NCBI RefSeq assembly: GCF_003149375.1
Contig: NZ_QFWH01000002.1
Coordinates: 186,001 to 250,000, forward strand
Direction of reading: 5' to 3'
From: Vampirovibrio chlorellavorus
Lineage (GTDB): Bacteria > Cyanobacteriota > Vampirovibrionia > Vampirovibrionales > Vampirovibrionaceae
Length of the DNA stretch: 64,000 nucleotides
Shown here: one piece after another, positions 9,112 to 16,551 of the stretch
Layout of the letters: each line of letters opens with the position of its first letter
How positions within the stretch are numbered: position 1 is the first letter of the stretch
Program-made: the position numbers and the translations under genes
Notes under the pieces: model-generated
Databases searched by the model: none
What the model saw: only the letters and a program-made list of their open reading frames with translations
Told to the model about the DNA's origin: nothing

Positions 9112-9240
9112 AGGTTCACCCTCCTGTGTTTTCGTGTGGGATGGCTCAAAGCGGGATTTCAACTTGCGGTTTGATATGGGGTCGGGTTCGGGGAGATTAT
9201 CGGATGGTAACAATCCGGGGTGGTCGCCGTTTGGGGCGGT

Positions 9241-9271
9241 AAAAAAAAGAGCCTTGTCAAATGGCAAGGCT
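9241..9271 (-). terminator. Terminator before the sigma factor gene
   Basis: AGCCTTG and CAAGGCT (9271-9265 with 9256-9250) form a seven-pair stem. On the minus strand it is followed by a C and eight T, a strong factor-independent terminator lying upstream, not downstream, of the sigma gene. Confidence 0.8.
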
Positions 9272-9390
9272 TTCCCTTCTAGCATGTAGTTTTGAGAGGA
9301 GTGCGAGAGTTAGGTTTAAAAACGGGCGCTTCCTGTTCGCGGAGAACAGGACGTGTTGACTGCGACCACAGGCTGAATGCTCAGCCATCG
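9241..9390 (-). ncRNA. Structured RNA or leader upstream of the group 2 sigma gene
   Basis: On the minus strand a promoter-like pair at 9426-9396 is followed by two perfect hairpins and a terminator. The hairpins are GGCTGA-N4-TCAGCC (9386-9371) and TCCTGTTC-N5-GAACAGGA (9351-9331). The transcript would be about 145-150 bases and would end 130 bases before the sigma ATG. It could be an independent small RNA or an attenuator/riboswitch leader. A frame covering 9257-9541 overlaps the terminator stem and looks non-coding. Confidence 0.5.
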
Positions 9391-9395
9391 GCAGC

Positions 9396-9426
9396 AAAAT
9401 ACGGGTTGCTTTGGGTAGTGCGTCAA
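9396..9426 (-). promoter_or_regulatory. Promoter candidate for the upstream RNA
   Basis: TTGACG (9426-9421) and TATTTT (9401-9396) on the minus strand are 19 bases apart. The -35 matches five of six consensus positions; the spacer is slightly long. Confidence 0.45.
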
Positions 9427-9696
9427 ACCGGGAGGCCAATCGGCAATGGATCAACAACCTGAGAACTGAATCATTGTCCCGGATTCTGTCTGTTTCCCTG
9501 TGTTTACCGGTGCTGTTTGCGTTCTGCGGGGCTTCTTGCAATGGGGTGCGGGCTGTTTATTTCCGGTAGGGGGGCGTTTGTATATTTAAATGTTATTCCA
9601 CTTGTATATACTTTTCAATCCTGAAATTGCCTTTTTGTAATTTTTCTTTACAAAAGGCTTGAAGAGTGGTGCGATTGGGTAAATGCCCGCCGAGAG

Positions 9697-10638
9697 TTAG
9701 CGCAATACCCTGCACTTGGCGCCTTGTCGGGTGCCGCGTCGGGCGAACTCCGCGTCGATCTCGTTCATCAGCTCCAGTTTGCGTTGTAGCCATAACGGGG
9801 CCACCACGTGCTGATGATGCCCATTTCCGGCCACCCGGTGAATGACACATTCAGGATGCAGCCGCTCGATAAAGTCGCAAATCAGGGAGACATAGGCCTC
9901 CTGATCCAGCGGGTTCCATTCGCCCCGCAGGTATTGAGCGGCCAGCGGGGTTTTCTCCATGGCGCAGAGCAAGTGGATTTTCACCCCGTTCACCCGTAGT
10001 TCCGCCAGCTTGTCGGCGGTTTGCATCTGATCTTCCCAGCTTTCGCCTGGCAAATCCAGAATCACGTGGATACAGTGATCCAGCTCGTACTGGCGGGTCA
10101 GCTCATAGGCGGTTAAAAAGTCCTCAAAGGTTTCCGCCCGGTTCAGCAAGTCCAGCGTGCGATTGTGGATGGTTTGCAGGCCGTACTCCACGGAGACGTA
10201 TTGCATGCGTTCCTTATAGCTGGCAATCAGGGCGATTTTTTCTTCGTCCACGCAGTCGGGGCGGGTGGAAATGGCCAGCCCGATAATATCCTCGTGCGCT
10301 GCACAGGCTTCGTCGTACAGCGCTTTCAGGCGACAAACCGAGTCGTACGTGTTGGTGAAGCTCTGGAAGTAGGCGATAAATTTATCGGCCTTGAAGCGTT
10401 TGCGCTGCTTCTCCATGTTTTTCAGCAGCTGTTCTGTAATGCTGTCCCGTCGGTCCTGGGCCCGGGAGGAAGAGCCGGTCTGATCGCAAAACGTGCAGCC
10501 GCCGTATGCCTTGGTGCCATCCCGGTTGGGGCAGGTAAAGCCAGCGTCCAGGGTCAGCTTGTAGGTTTTATACCCCAGCTTTTCTTTCAGGTAGGCGCTG
10601 TAGGGGCGGTATGGTTTTTGGGTTTCGGTGGTCGTCAT
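9697..10638 (-). CDS. YhcC-type radical SAM protein (TIGR01212 family)
   Basis: The 313-residue protein belongs to the YhcC/TIGR01212 radical SAM group. The 4Fe-4S ligands are Cys36, Cys48 and Cys51 in a segment reading TCPNRDGTKAYGGCTFC, with the long first spacing typical of this group. The SAM barrel continues with AYFQSFTNTY, STRPDC, VEYGLQT and HVILDLPGE. The reaction is not established for the family as a whole. The gene stands alone, with no close upstream partner. The ATG at 10638 is the first in frame; the ribosome binding site is weak. Confidence 0.88.
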   Translation of the reverse strand: MTTTETQKPYRPYSAYLKEKLGYKTYKLTLDAGFTCPNRDGTKAYGGCTFCDQTGSSSRAQDRRDSITEQLLKNMEKQRKRFKADKFIAYFQSFTNTYDSVCRLKALYDEACAAHEDIIGLAISTRPDCVDEEKIALIASYKERMQYVSVEYGLQTIHNRTLDLLNRAETFEDFLTAYELTRQYELDHCIHVILDLPGESWEDQMQTADKLAELRVNGVKIHLLCAMEKTPLAAQYLRGEWNPLDQEAYVSLICDFIERLHPECVIHRVAGNGHHQHVVAPLWLQRKLELMNEIDAEFARRGTRQGAKCRVLR

Positions 10639-11168
10639 GACAGCGGGCGCTCAGGCGATTGATTGGGTAATTGGTGGGCCAAGTATAGGAAACCTGACCG
10701 TATCCTACAAAAGTGGCAGGGGCTTCGCAAATGCTTTGGGCTTTTGTTAAGGACAGCGGTTGGCCGGTGGCAGCATGTGTTGCCTGTTAAGCTAAATGAA
10801 AACAGGGCCATTGCATCAATTGTGCGAAGAGCGATTGTGCGAAGAGTGATGCTCGCTGACGCCGGTTTTTGTGGCATTTGACCTTCGTGTTTCAGACACA
10901 TCTCTTTTCAAGTGTTTTTGCTTTTGCTAGATTCACAGGTGTTGAGTGTCCGCTTGCATCAGAGCGCCGCTACACTCAAAACAGGAACCGCGACACGGGT
11001 CACTAAATTGAACCGGTGAAAGCGGTGGGTAGAAAAAAGGTGGGTATTCTGACCAGAGGGGCTTTGACCCATTCAGTGGGCTTTTACAGAGACAATCAAT
11101 TGCGGGACATCCAACTGCGGTGAACCGTTATAAGTTAGGGACTTGAAAACGGGAAAGGAAAAGAGGGC
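10639..11168. other. Gene-free stretch with a short tandem repeat
   Basis: No gene is supported here. The one plus frame (10663-10881) lacks a ribosome binding site and family resemblance. A 15-base unit is tandemly duplicated at 10821-10835 and 10836-10850 (TGTGCGAAGAG then C/T then GAT), with one difference. The rest shows nothing notable before the TrkA-C gene. Confidence 0.5.
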
Positions 11169-11462
11169 ATGACAACCATTCTGAAAAATAACAACGGCCT
11201 TACGCCTCGGGATCTCAACAATGTCACCATTTTGAAGCGGCATGGCCTGTTTCTGGTGGAGGTAAAGATCTCCAAAGTGTCCTTTGCCAAGGGCTTGCTG
11301 CTGGACAACGTGCCCTTGCCGGAGAATACCCGGGTGGTGTGCGTGACCCGCAACGGGCGGGCCATTGTGGAGCTGGAGGCCGTTTTTCTGGAAGAAGGGG
11401 ACTCCTTGTATCTGGTGACTGAAAATGAGCAGGCGGTGCGGGCCGCATTTACGGTGCTGTAG
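11169..11462 (+). CDS. Stand-alone TrkA-C (RCK_C) domain protein
   Basis: The 97-residue product is one RCK_C/TrkA-C domain with a 25-residue lead. The pattern KGLLLDNVPLPENTRVVCVTRNG (about 41-63) followed by FLEEGDSLYLVTEN (72-85) matches the family core, in which the protein folds as a beta-alpha ligand-binding module. TrkA-C domains usually sit on K+ channel or transporter regulators and bind nucleotides such as c-di-AMP. Here no channel gene is near. It may act in trans on a transporter encoded elsewhere. Confidence 0.65.
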   Translation: MTTILKNNNGLTPRDLNNVTILKRHGLFLVEVKISKVSFAKGLLLDNVPLPENTRVVCVTRNGRAIVELEAVFLEEGDSLYLVTENEQAVRAAFTVL

Positions 11463-11704
11463 TCGTCTGACTCCATAAGGGGCGCATCGGTTGAGCTTGG
11501 GAAAGTGAGGCCGCTGATTTTGTCCGCTGCCTCTTGCGCAAGGGAGGGTTTTCGGCAATGATCAAGTTCAATCAAGCAGGATGCGCGGGGTGGGTGTCTC
11601 TGGCATTCCAGACGACCGCCGCGTGATATTTTGTTTGATGACTCATTTTGATTCTACTTGATACTCCGTTTCAGCTTCCCGAACAACCCTGAGGACTCAG
11701 CGCA

Positions 11705-13609
11705 ATGTGTGGCATCGTCGGCTATTTGGGCCAAAAATCTCCGGTTCCCTTGATTGTAGACAGTTTACGCACGTTGGAATATCGAGGCTACGATTCCGCC
11801 GGGGTGGCTTATCTGGACGATGAGAGCCTGTTGCACGTTTACAAGGCCTCCGGCAAGTTGCTGAATCTGGAAGGCATTTTGCCCAACGAATTGCGCCTGC
11901 CCACCCTGCCTGCGGAAGTGGTGAACGGGCATCGCAACATTGGCATTGGCCACATTCGCTGGGCGACTCATGGGGCGGCCACCAACGTGAACGCCCACCC
12001 TCACACCGGCTCCCGACAGGAAATCGCCCTGGTGCATAACGGCATCATTGAGAACTTCTACGAGCTGCGTCAGGAGTTGCAGGCCAAGGGTCATCAGTTT
12101 GTTTCCGAAACGGACACCGAAAGCGTGGTGCAGTTGCTGGAGCATATTGCGGAAACGGAAACGGATTTCTCCAAGGTGATTTTAAAGGCCTTGCAGAAAC
12201 TGCAAGGGGCCTATGCGCTGACCGTAATCTCCAAAAAATTCCCCAACCACCTGTATGCCGCCCGGCATCAGGCTCCCCTGGTGGTGGGTGTGGGCAAAGA
12301 CCAGCACGGAAACGATGAGTACATCGTGGCCAGCGACGCCGTGGCCATTGTCAACCATACCAACCGCCTGATTTACCTGAAAGACGGCGAGATTGTGGAG
12401 ATTTCCCCAGCGGGCTTGCGCATTATGAACCTGCAGGGTGAGCAGGTGGAGCCGGTCATTGAAACCATCAGCACCGATCCCTTGACCATTGATAAAAAAG
12501 GCTACAAGCACTTCATGCTCAAGGAGATTTACGAGCAGCCCGATGTGGTGCGCAACTCCCTGACCGGGCGACTGCAAAGTGTACACCAGCCCATCTGGAT
12601 TCTGGGGGATACCCCCGAGCAGGAGCAGCGTTTCGATAAGCATTTGAGCGCCATCAACCGCATTGTGATCATCGGCTGCGGCACTTCTTATAACGCCGGG
12701 CTGGTGGGTAAATACTTTATTGAGGAACTGGTGCAGTTGCCGGTGGAAGTGGAAGCCGCTGGCGAATTCCGCTACCGCAACCCGTTTATCAGCGATCGGG
12801 ATTTGGTCATTACCATGTCTCAGTCGGGCGAAACCGCTGATACCTTGGCTGCCTTGCGCTTGTCACATCAAAAAGGGGCCAAAGTCCTCACACTCACCAA
12901 CCGGGAAGACTCCAGCATGGCCCGGGAGGCGGATTTTGTAATGCCCGTGCGGGCCGGGGTGGAAGTCAGCGTGGCCGCCACCAAGAGCTTTACCGCCCAA
13001 ATTACCGCCTTGTACCTGTTGGGCTTGTCCTTGGCGGAAAAACGGCAGACCCTGTCCCCAGAGCAATTGGAGTCGCTTAAATCCGAACTGCTGAAAATGC
13101 CCGCCCGCATTGAAAGCGTGCTGCACAATACTGAGCCGCTGCAAGTGCTGGCCCGCAAATACGGTCAGGCCCGGGATGTCCTGTTCATTGCCCGGGGGGT
13201 CAACTTCCCGGTGGCGCTGGAAGGTGCCCTGAAGCTGAAGGAAATCAGCTACATCCATGCGGAAGGATACTCCGGCAGCGAACTGAAGCACGGCCCCATC
13301 GCCATGCTGGACAGCAATGTCCCGGTGGTCTCCGTGCTGACCAAAGGCCCGGTGTTTGAGAAGATGATTTCCAACTGTCAGGAGGCCAAGGCCCGTGAGG
13401 CTAGGCTGATTGGTATTACCAACACGCCCATTCCCAATGAATTGCGGGATACCTTTGAGGACATTCTGGAGATTCCAGAGTCGGCAGAGCATTTTTCGCC
13501 CATGCTGACCACCATTCCCCTGCAATTATTGGCCTATTACATGGCTGAATTTTTAGGCAAGGACGTGGATCAGCCCCGCAATCTGGCCAAAAGCGTAACG
13601 GTGGAGTAA
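11705..13609 (+). CDS. glmS: Glutamine-fructose-6-phosphate aminotransferase (isomerizing)
   Basis: GlmS makes glucosamine 6-phosphate from fructose 6-phosphate and glutamine, the first step towards UDP-GlcNAc for peptidoglycan. The 634-residue protein starts MCGIVGY, where Cys2 becomes the N-terminal glutaminase nucleophile. The class II amidotransferase domain (1-235: RGYDSAGVA, IGHIRWATHG, HNGIIENF) precedes two SIS isomerase domains (about 320-450, with IIGCGTSYNAG and SQSGETADT, and 480-620). The C-terminus NLAKSVTVE is typical. GAGGA precedes the ATG by nine bases. No glmS ribozyme is seen upstream. A small gene follows six bases after the stop. Confidence 0.96.
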   Translation: MCGIVGYLGQKSPVPLIVDSLRTLEYRGYDSAGVAYLDDESLLHVYKASGKLLNLEGILPNELRLPTLPAEVVNGHRNIGIGHIRWATHGAATNVNAHPHTGSRQEIALVHNGIIENFYELRQELQAKGHQFVSETDTESVVQLLEHIAETETDFSKVILKALQKLQGAYALTVISKKFPNHLYAARHQAPLVVGVGKDQHGNDEYIVASDAVAIVNHTNRLIYLKDGEIVEISPAGLRIMNLQGEQVEPVIETISTDPLTIDKKGYKHFMLKEIYEQPDVVRNSLTGRLQSVHQPIWILGDTPEQEQRFDKHLSAINRIVIIGCGTSYNAGLVGKYFIEELVQLPVEVEAAGEFRYRNPFISDRDLVITMSQSGETADTLAALRLSHQKGAKVLTLTNREDSSMAREADFVMPVRAGVEVSVAATKSFTAQITALYLLGLSLAEKRQTLSPEQLESLKSELLKMPARIESVLHNTEPLQVLARKYGQARDVLFIARGVNFPVALEGALKLKEISYIHAEGYSGSELKHGPIAMLDSNVPVVSVLTKGPVFEKMISNCQEAKAREARLIGITNTPIPNELRDTFEDILEIPESAEHFSPMLTTIPLQLLAYYMAEFLGKDVDQPRNLAKSVTVE

Positions 13610-13615
13610 GCAACG

Positions 13616-13837
13616 GTGCCACTGACCCATGCCCACGCTACTGTGGAGAGCTTTCAGATTCGCCTGGAAGGGTGGTCCAGCCTGCTCCAGGAAGCGGAGC
13701 CCTTGGCGGTGCTGGAAGAGCGTTTGCTGCACCAGTTGGAAACCCCTGCCCGCTTGCTGCGCTGGGCGGTGGTGCGGGTGGATTTGGCCGATCCGATGCA
13801 GCCCTTTTGGTGCGAAGGGGCTTACCTGAAAAACTAG
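13616..13837 (+). CDS. Small conserved-looking protein downstream of glmS
   Basis: This 73-residue frame starts with GTG six bases after the glmS stop, so it is probably translated from the same message. The sequence has a regular amphipathic helix (about 17-42: EGWSSLLQEAEPLAVLEERLLHQLE) and a strand-like ending (LLRWAVVRVDLAD, then FWCEGAYLK). It recalls small cyanobacterial proteins of unknown function that end in a similar RWA-V--VD pattern, but I cannot name the family. Its role with GlmS is unknown. Confidence 0.5.
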   Translation: MPLTHAHATVESFQIRLEGWSSLLQEAEPLAVLEERLLHQLETPARLLRWAVVRVDLADPMQPFWCEGAYLKN

Positions 13838-14030
13838 CGGGCACGTTGGCGCTTTTTTTGTTATCGTATTGCCCTGTCTATGGCGCACCCGCTCCAGCGT
13901 GATGCGGCCCGTTGTTCCGCTTTCCCTTGGTGCGCCCTTTTTTCTGGCTCCTCTGGTTTCTAGTGATATCCTCTACTTTCCAGTCTCTCTTCTTTCTAGC
14001 CCCTTTTTTGAAACGTGGTACCATCATCTT

Positions 14031-15290
14031 ATGACAACGACTTCTTCCCCGATTGAGATCAACCAGATTTTTCTAGAGCAGGCCCAAACCCTTTGCCGTG
14101 GCGGAGAACTGTTGCCGGGCGGGGTCATGGAATTGGCCCGCAAGCTGCAAAAGGCCGCGGATACGGCCACGCCCTTAAAAGTAAAACTGGGCCTGGATCC
14201 CACCCGCCCCGATCTGCATTTGGGCCACACTGTGGTGTTGCGCAAGCTGCGGGCCTTTCAGGACTTGGGCCATCAGGCTATTTTAATTATCGGGGATGCC
14301 ACGGCCATGATTGGCGATCCCTCCGGGCGAAGCGCCACTCGCCCGCCGCTGACCGATGCGGAAGTGCAGGTCAACGCTCAAACCTATCTGGATCAGGCCG
14401 GAAAAGTCATTGATGTGCGCAAGGCCCAGGTGGTGCGCAACAGTGAGTGGCTTAGCGGCATGAAACTGGAAGACTTTTTGAAGCTGGCCGCCAAAACCAC
14501 CGTGGCTCAAATCATCGCCCGGGAAGACTTTGCCAACCGCCTGAAAGAGAACCGCCCCATTTCCCTGCACGAGCTGTTTTACCCCCTGATGCAAGGCTAT
14601 GATTCCGTGGTGGTGGATGCCGACATTGAGCTGGGCGGTACGGATCAGCGCTTTAACAACCTGATGGGCCGAGAGCTGCAATTGGCCTACGGACGGGAGC
14701 GAGATCCGCAAATGGTGCTGCTGATGCCCCTGCTGGAAGGCACCGACGGCAAGGTCAAGATGTCCAAGTCCTATCCCGAGCATTGCATCAACCTGACCGA
14801 TGTTCCCGAGGATTTTTACGGCAAACTAATGTCCATCCCCGATGCCTTGCTGCCCCGCTACGAGTTGTTGCTGGACTTGTTGAACGAGCAACAACTGGAA
14901 GAACAGGCCCAGCAGTTTAAAGATGGGGTGTTGAACCCCCGGGACATTAAAATGTATCTGGCCAAGCATCTGGTGGGTCAGTATCATGGCCCGGAAGCGG
15001 CTGCCGCTGCCGAGCAGGCCTTTATTACCAAGTTTCAAAAGCGCGATATCCCCGAAGACATGCCGGAATTGGCGCTGTCGGCGGAGACTCCCTATGGGTT
15101 AACCGCCTTGTTGACCGATCAGCAGTTGGCCCCCAGCCGGAACGAGGCTCGGCGGCTCATTCAGGGGGGCGGCGTGAAGCTGGATGGTGAAAAGGTGGCG
15201 GATGTAGACGCCCAGATTGCCTATGCCACTGGTCAGTCCGTGGTCTTGCAGGTGGGCAAGCGTAAGTTCATCCGCCTGAATTTTCAGTAG
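14031..15290 (+). CDS. tyrS: Tyrosyl-tRNA synthetase
   Basis: TyrRS attaches tyrosine to tRNA-Tyr in the cytosol. I chose the ATG at 14031 (419 residues); the frame extends upstream but that part has no family resemblance. The HIGH motif is HLGH (63-66), KMSKS is at 243-247, and an S4 RNA-binding domain fills about 355-419 (SRNEARRLIQGGGVKLDGEKV). Tyrosine-pocket motifs DADIELGGTDQ are present. The layout matches the TyrZ-type bacterial TyrRS. No Shine-Dalgarno is seen; TACCAT lies six bases before the ATG, so a leaderless message is possible but weakly supported. Confidence 0.95.
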   Translation: MTTTSSPIEINQIFLEQAQTLCRGGELLPGGVMELARKLQKAADTATPLKVKLGLDPTRPDLHLGHTVVLRKLRAFQDLGHQAILIIGDATAMIGDPSGRSATRPPLTDAEVQVNAQTYLDQAGKVIDVRKAQVVRNSEWLSGMKLEDFLKLAAKTTVAQIIAREDFANRLKENRPISLHELFYPLMQGYDSVVVDADIELGGTDQRFNNLMGRELQLAYGRERDPQMVLLMPLLEGTDGKVKMSKSYPEHCINLTDVPEDFYGKLMSIPDALLPRYELLLDLLNEQQLEEQAQQFKDGVLNPRDIKMYLAKHLVGQYHGPEAAAAAEQAFITKFQKRDIPEDMPELALSAETPYGLTALLTDQQLAPSRNEARRLIQGGGVKLDGEKVADVDAQIAYATGQSVVLQVGKRKFIRLNFQ

Positions 15291-15381
15291 CCAACCGCAA
15301 TAACAACAACCCTGAGAAGCCAACAATCCGCTGTGAATTGCTGTTTGCTTGCCCGGTTTTGTACACTCCTGAATCGGTTGT

Positions 15382-15627
15382 TTACTGCCGATCGTACAGG
15401 TAGTTGACGAACTTCAGGATGCCTCTGGAGCGGGGGGTGCCATTCGTTGGCAGGGTACAAGCTGCTTGTGCCTGTTTCGGGGCTTGCGCTTGCCAACTGA
15501 AGGCTGTTGGAGCTACGGATGCCACATGAAAGGGACTGGTGTTGGCTGCGCTGGAAAACACAGGGGCGCTTTGCCAGGGGTTCTCTGAGGCGTTGGGTTT
15601 GCGGAGTTCGTGAATGGAAATGGCCAC
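15382..15627 (-). CDS. Small polar protein of unknown function
   Basis: The product has 81 residues and begins with GTG at 15627, eight bases after AGAGGT. It is rich in Ala, Ser, Pro, Gln and Asn (about residues 10-60), with one Cys, and ends with a hydrophobic, aromatic and basic tail (ILKFVNYLYDRQ). The composition suggests mostly disordered structure with a short terminal helix. It lies downstream of, and convergent with, tyrS. It resembles in style the orphan small proteins at 39410 and 39862, though I see no clear sequence homology. Confidence 0.5.
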   Translation of the reverse strand: MAISIHELRKPNASENPWQSAPVFSSAANTSPFHVASVAPTAFSWQAQAPKQAQAACTLPTNGTPRSRGILKFVNYLYDRQ

Positions 15628-15689
15628 GGTCGGGTACCTCTAAATCTCTGGGGAAATGGATCTGTTTTTTACTATGAATCTAGCAAATT

Positions 15690-15726
15690 AAAGCCCCTGA
15701 ACCCGAAAAGTTGCTCAGGGGCTTTT
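15690..15726 (-). terminator. Terminator of the PfpI-family gene
   Basis: AAGCCCCTGA and TCAGGGGCTT form a ten-pair stem with a 14-base loop and A/T flanks on both sides. It lies 44 bases past the stop of the minus-strand gene at 15770. Confidence 0.75.
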
Positions 15727-15769
15727 ATAAAGAGGTAAGGCGGCTTGGCTTGTATTGATTGAAATGACC

Positions 15770-16318
15770 TTACGCGCTGGGGGTTAAGGTCTTCAACTGG
15801 GTGAGAATGGCCTGGGCAAAGGCCTCAGCCGCCTCGGGGCCATTGGCGGTCACAAAGCGACCATCCACAGTCACGGGATCGCCTGTATAAGTCACCTGAT
15901 GCGATTTAAAGACTGCCAGAGCGTCCGGGCTCTCCCACACGGTGGCCTGTTTGCCGTTCAGCAATCCGGCTTTGGCCAATACCGCCCCGGACAGGCAAAT
16001 GGCCGCAATCAGCCGGTGTTGCTGGTTGAGGGTTTGCAGCAGTTGATGCACTGGGGCGTTCTCCCACAAATACTCGGGGGAACCCATGCCACCCACCACG
16101 ATGACGGCCTCATAGGCCTGTTTTTGAGCCTGATCCTGAGCGTGGGTCAGGTCAAAGTGGATCACTTCGGTGGCTCCCAGCATGCCCGTGGCCGTGCCCG
16201 TGCGGGTGCTGGCTGTCTCCACGCTCCAGCCTGCTTCGGTCAGGATTTTTCGGGGGACTAGTAACTCCTCATCCCGAAATTGGTCGGGGGCAATCAGCAT
16301 CAAAATCTTTTGGGCCAT
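15770..16318 (-). CDS. DJ-1/PfpI-family protein
   Basis: The 182-residue protein from the ATG at 16318 (GGAGAT seven bases upstream) has the PfpI fold. A conserved Glu near residue 17 (RDEELLVPR), the GGMGSPEYLW segment and the nucleophile elbow AAICLSG with Cys108 are present, followed by His residues typical of the family. Members act as glyoxalases, deglycases, chaperones or proteases; sequence alone does not decide which. The frame upstream of 16318 lacks family resemblance. It is divergent from the BcsB-like pair. Confidence 0.85.
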   Translation of the reverse strand: MAQKILMLIAPDQFRDEELLVPRKILTEAGWSVETASTRTGTATGMLGATEVIHFDLTHAQDQAQKQAYEAVIVVGGMGSPEYLWENAPVHQLLQTLNQQHRLIAAICLSGAVLAKAGLLNGKQATVWESPDALAVFKSHQVTYTGDPVTVDGRFVTANGPEAAEAFAQAILTQLKTLTPSA

Positions 16319-16551
16319 GGCCTGTATCTCCATTGATCGGGGAACGTAGTCTCTTGAGCCCTTATTTAAGCAAAGATGCCACGTTGCGGAAAGGGCCCGT
16401 TCGGGGATTTCGGTACTGGGGCCAAAGCAGACGTTTTGTAGGAGCCGGATCCGAAATCGGCCCCACAAACCCCGGTGGCATATTATAATCAGAACCATAT
16501 CCAGTTTTGAGTGATGTATTGGGACAACTTCTTTAAACTCAAGGAGTAACG

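Noticed and set aside
9257-9541. 94-codon minus frame before the sigma gene
   Set aside because: It reads through hairpins and part of a terminator stem and has no ribosome binding site.
11463-11704. glmS ribozyme in the glmS leader
   Set aside because: No glmS ribozyme core sequence is seen, and the class is known mainly from Firmicutes.
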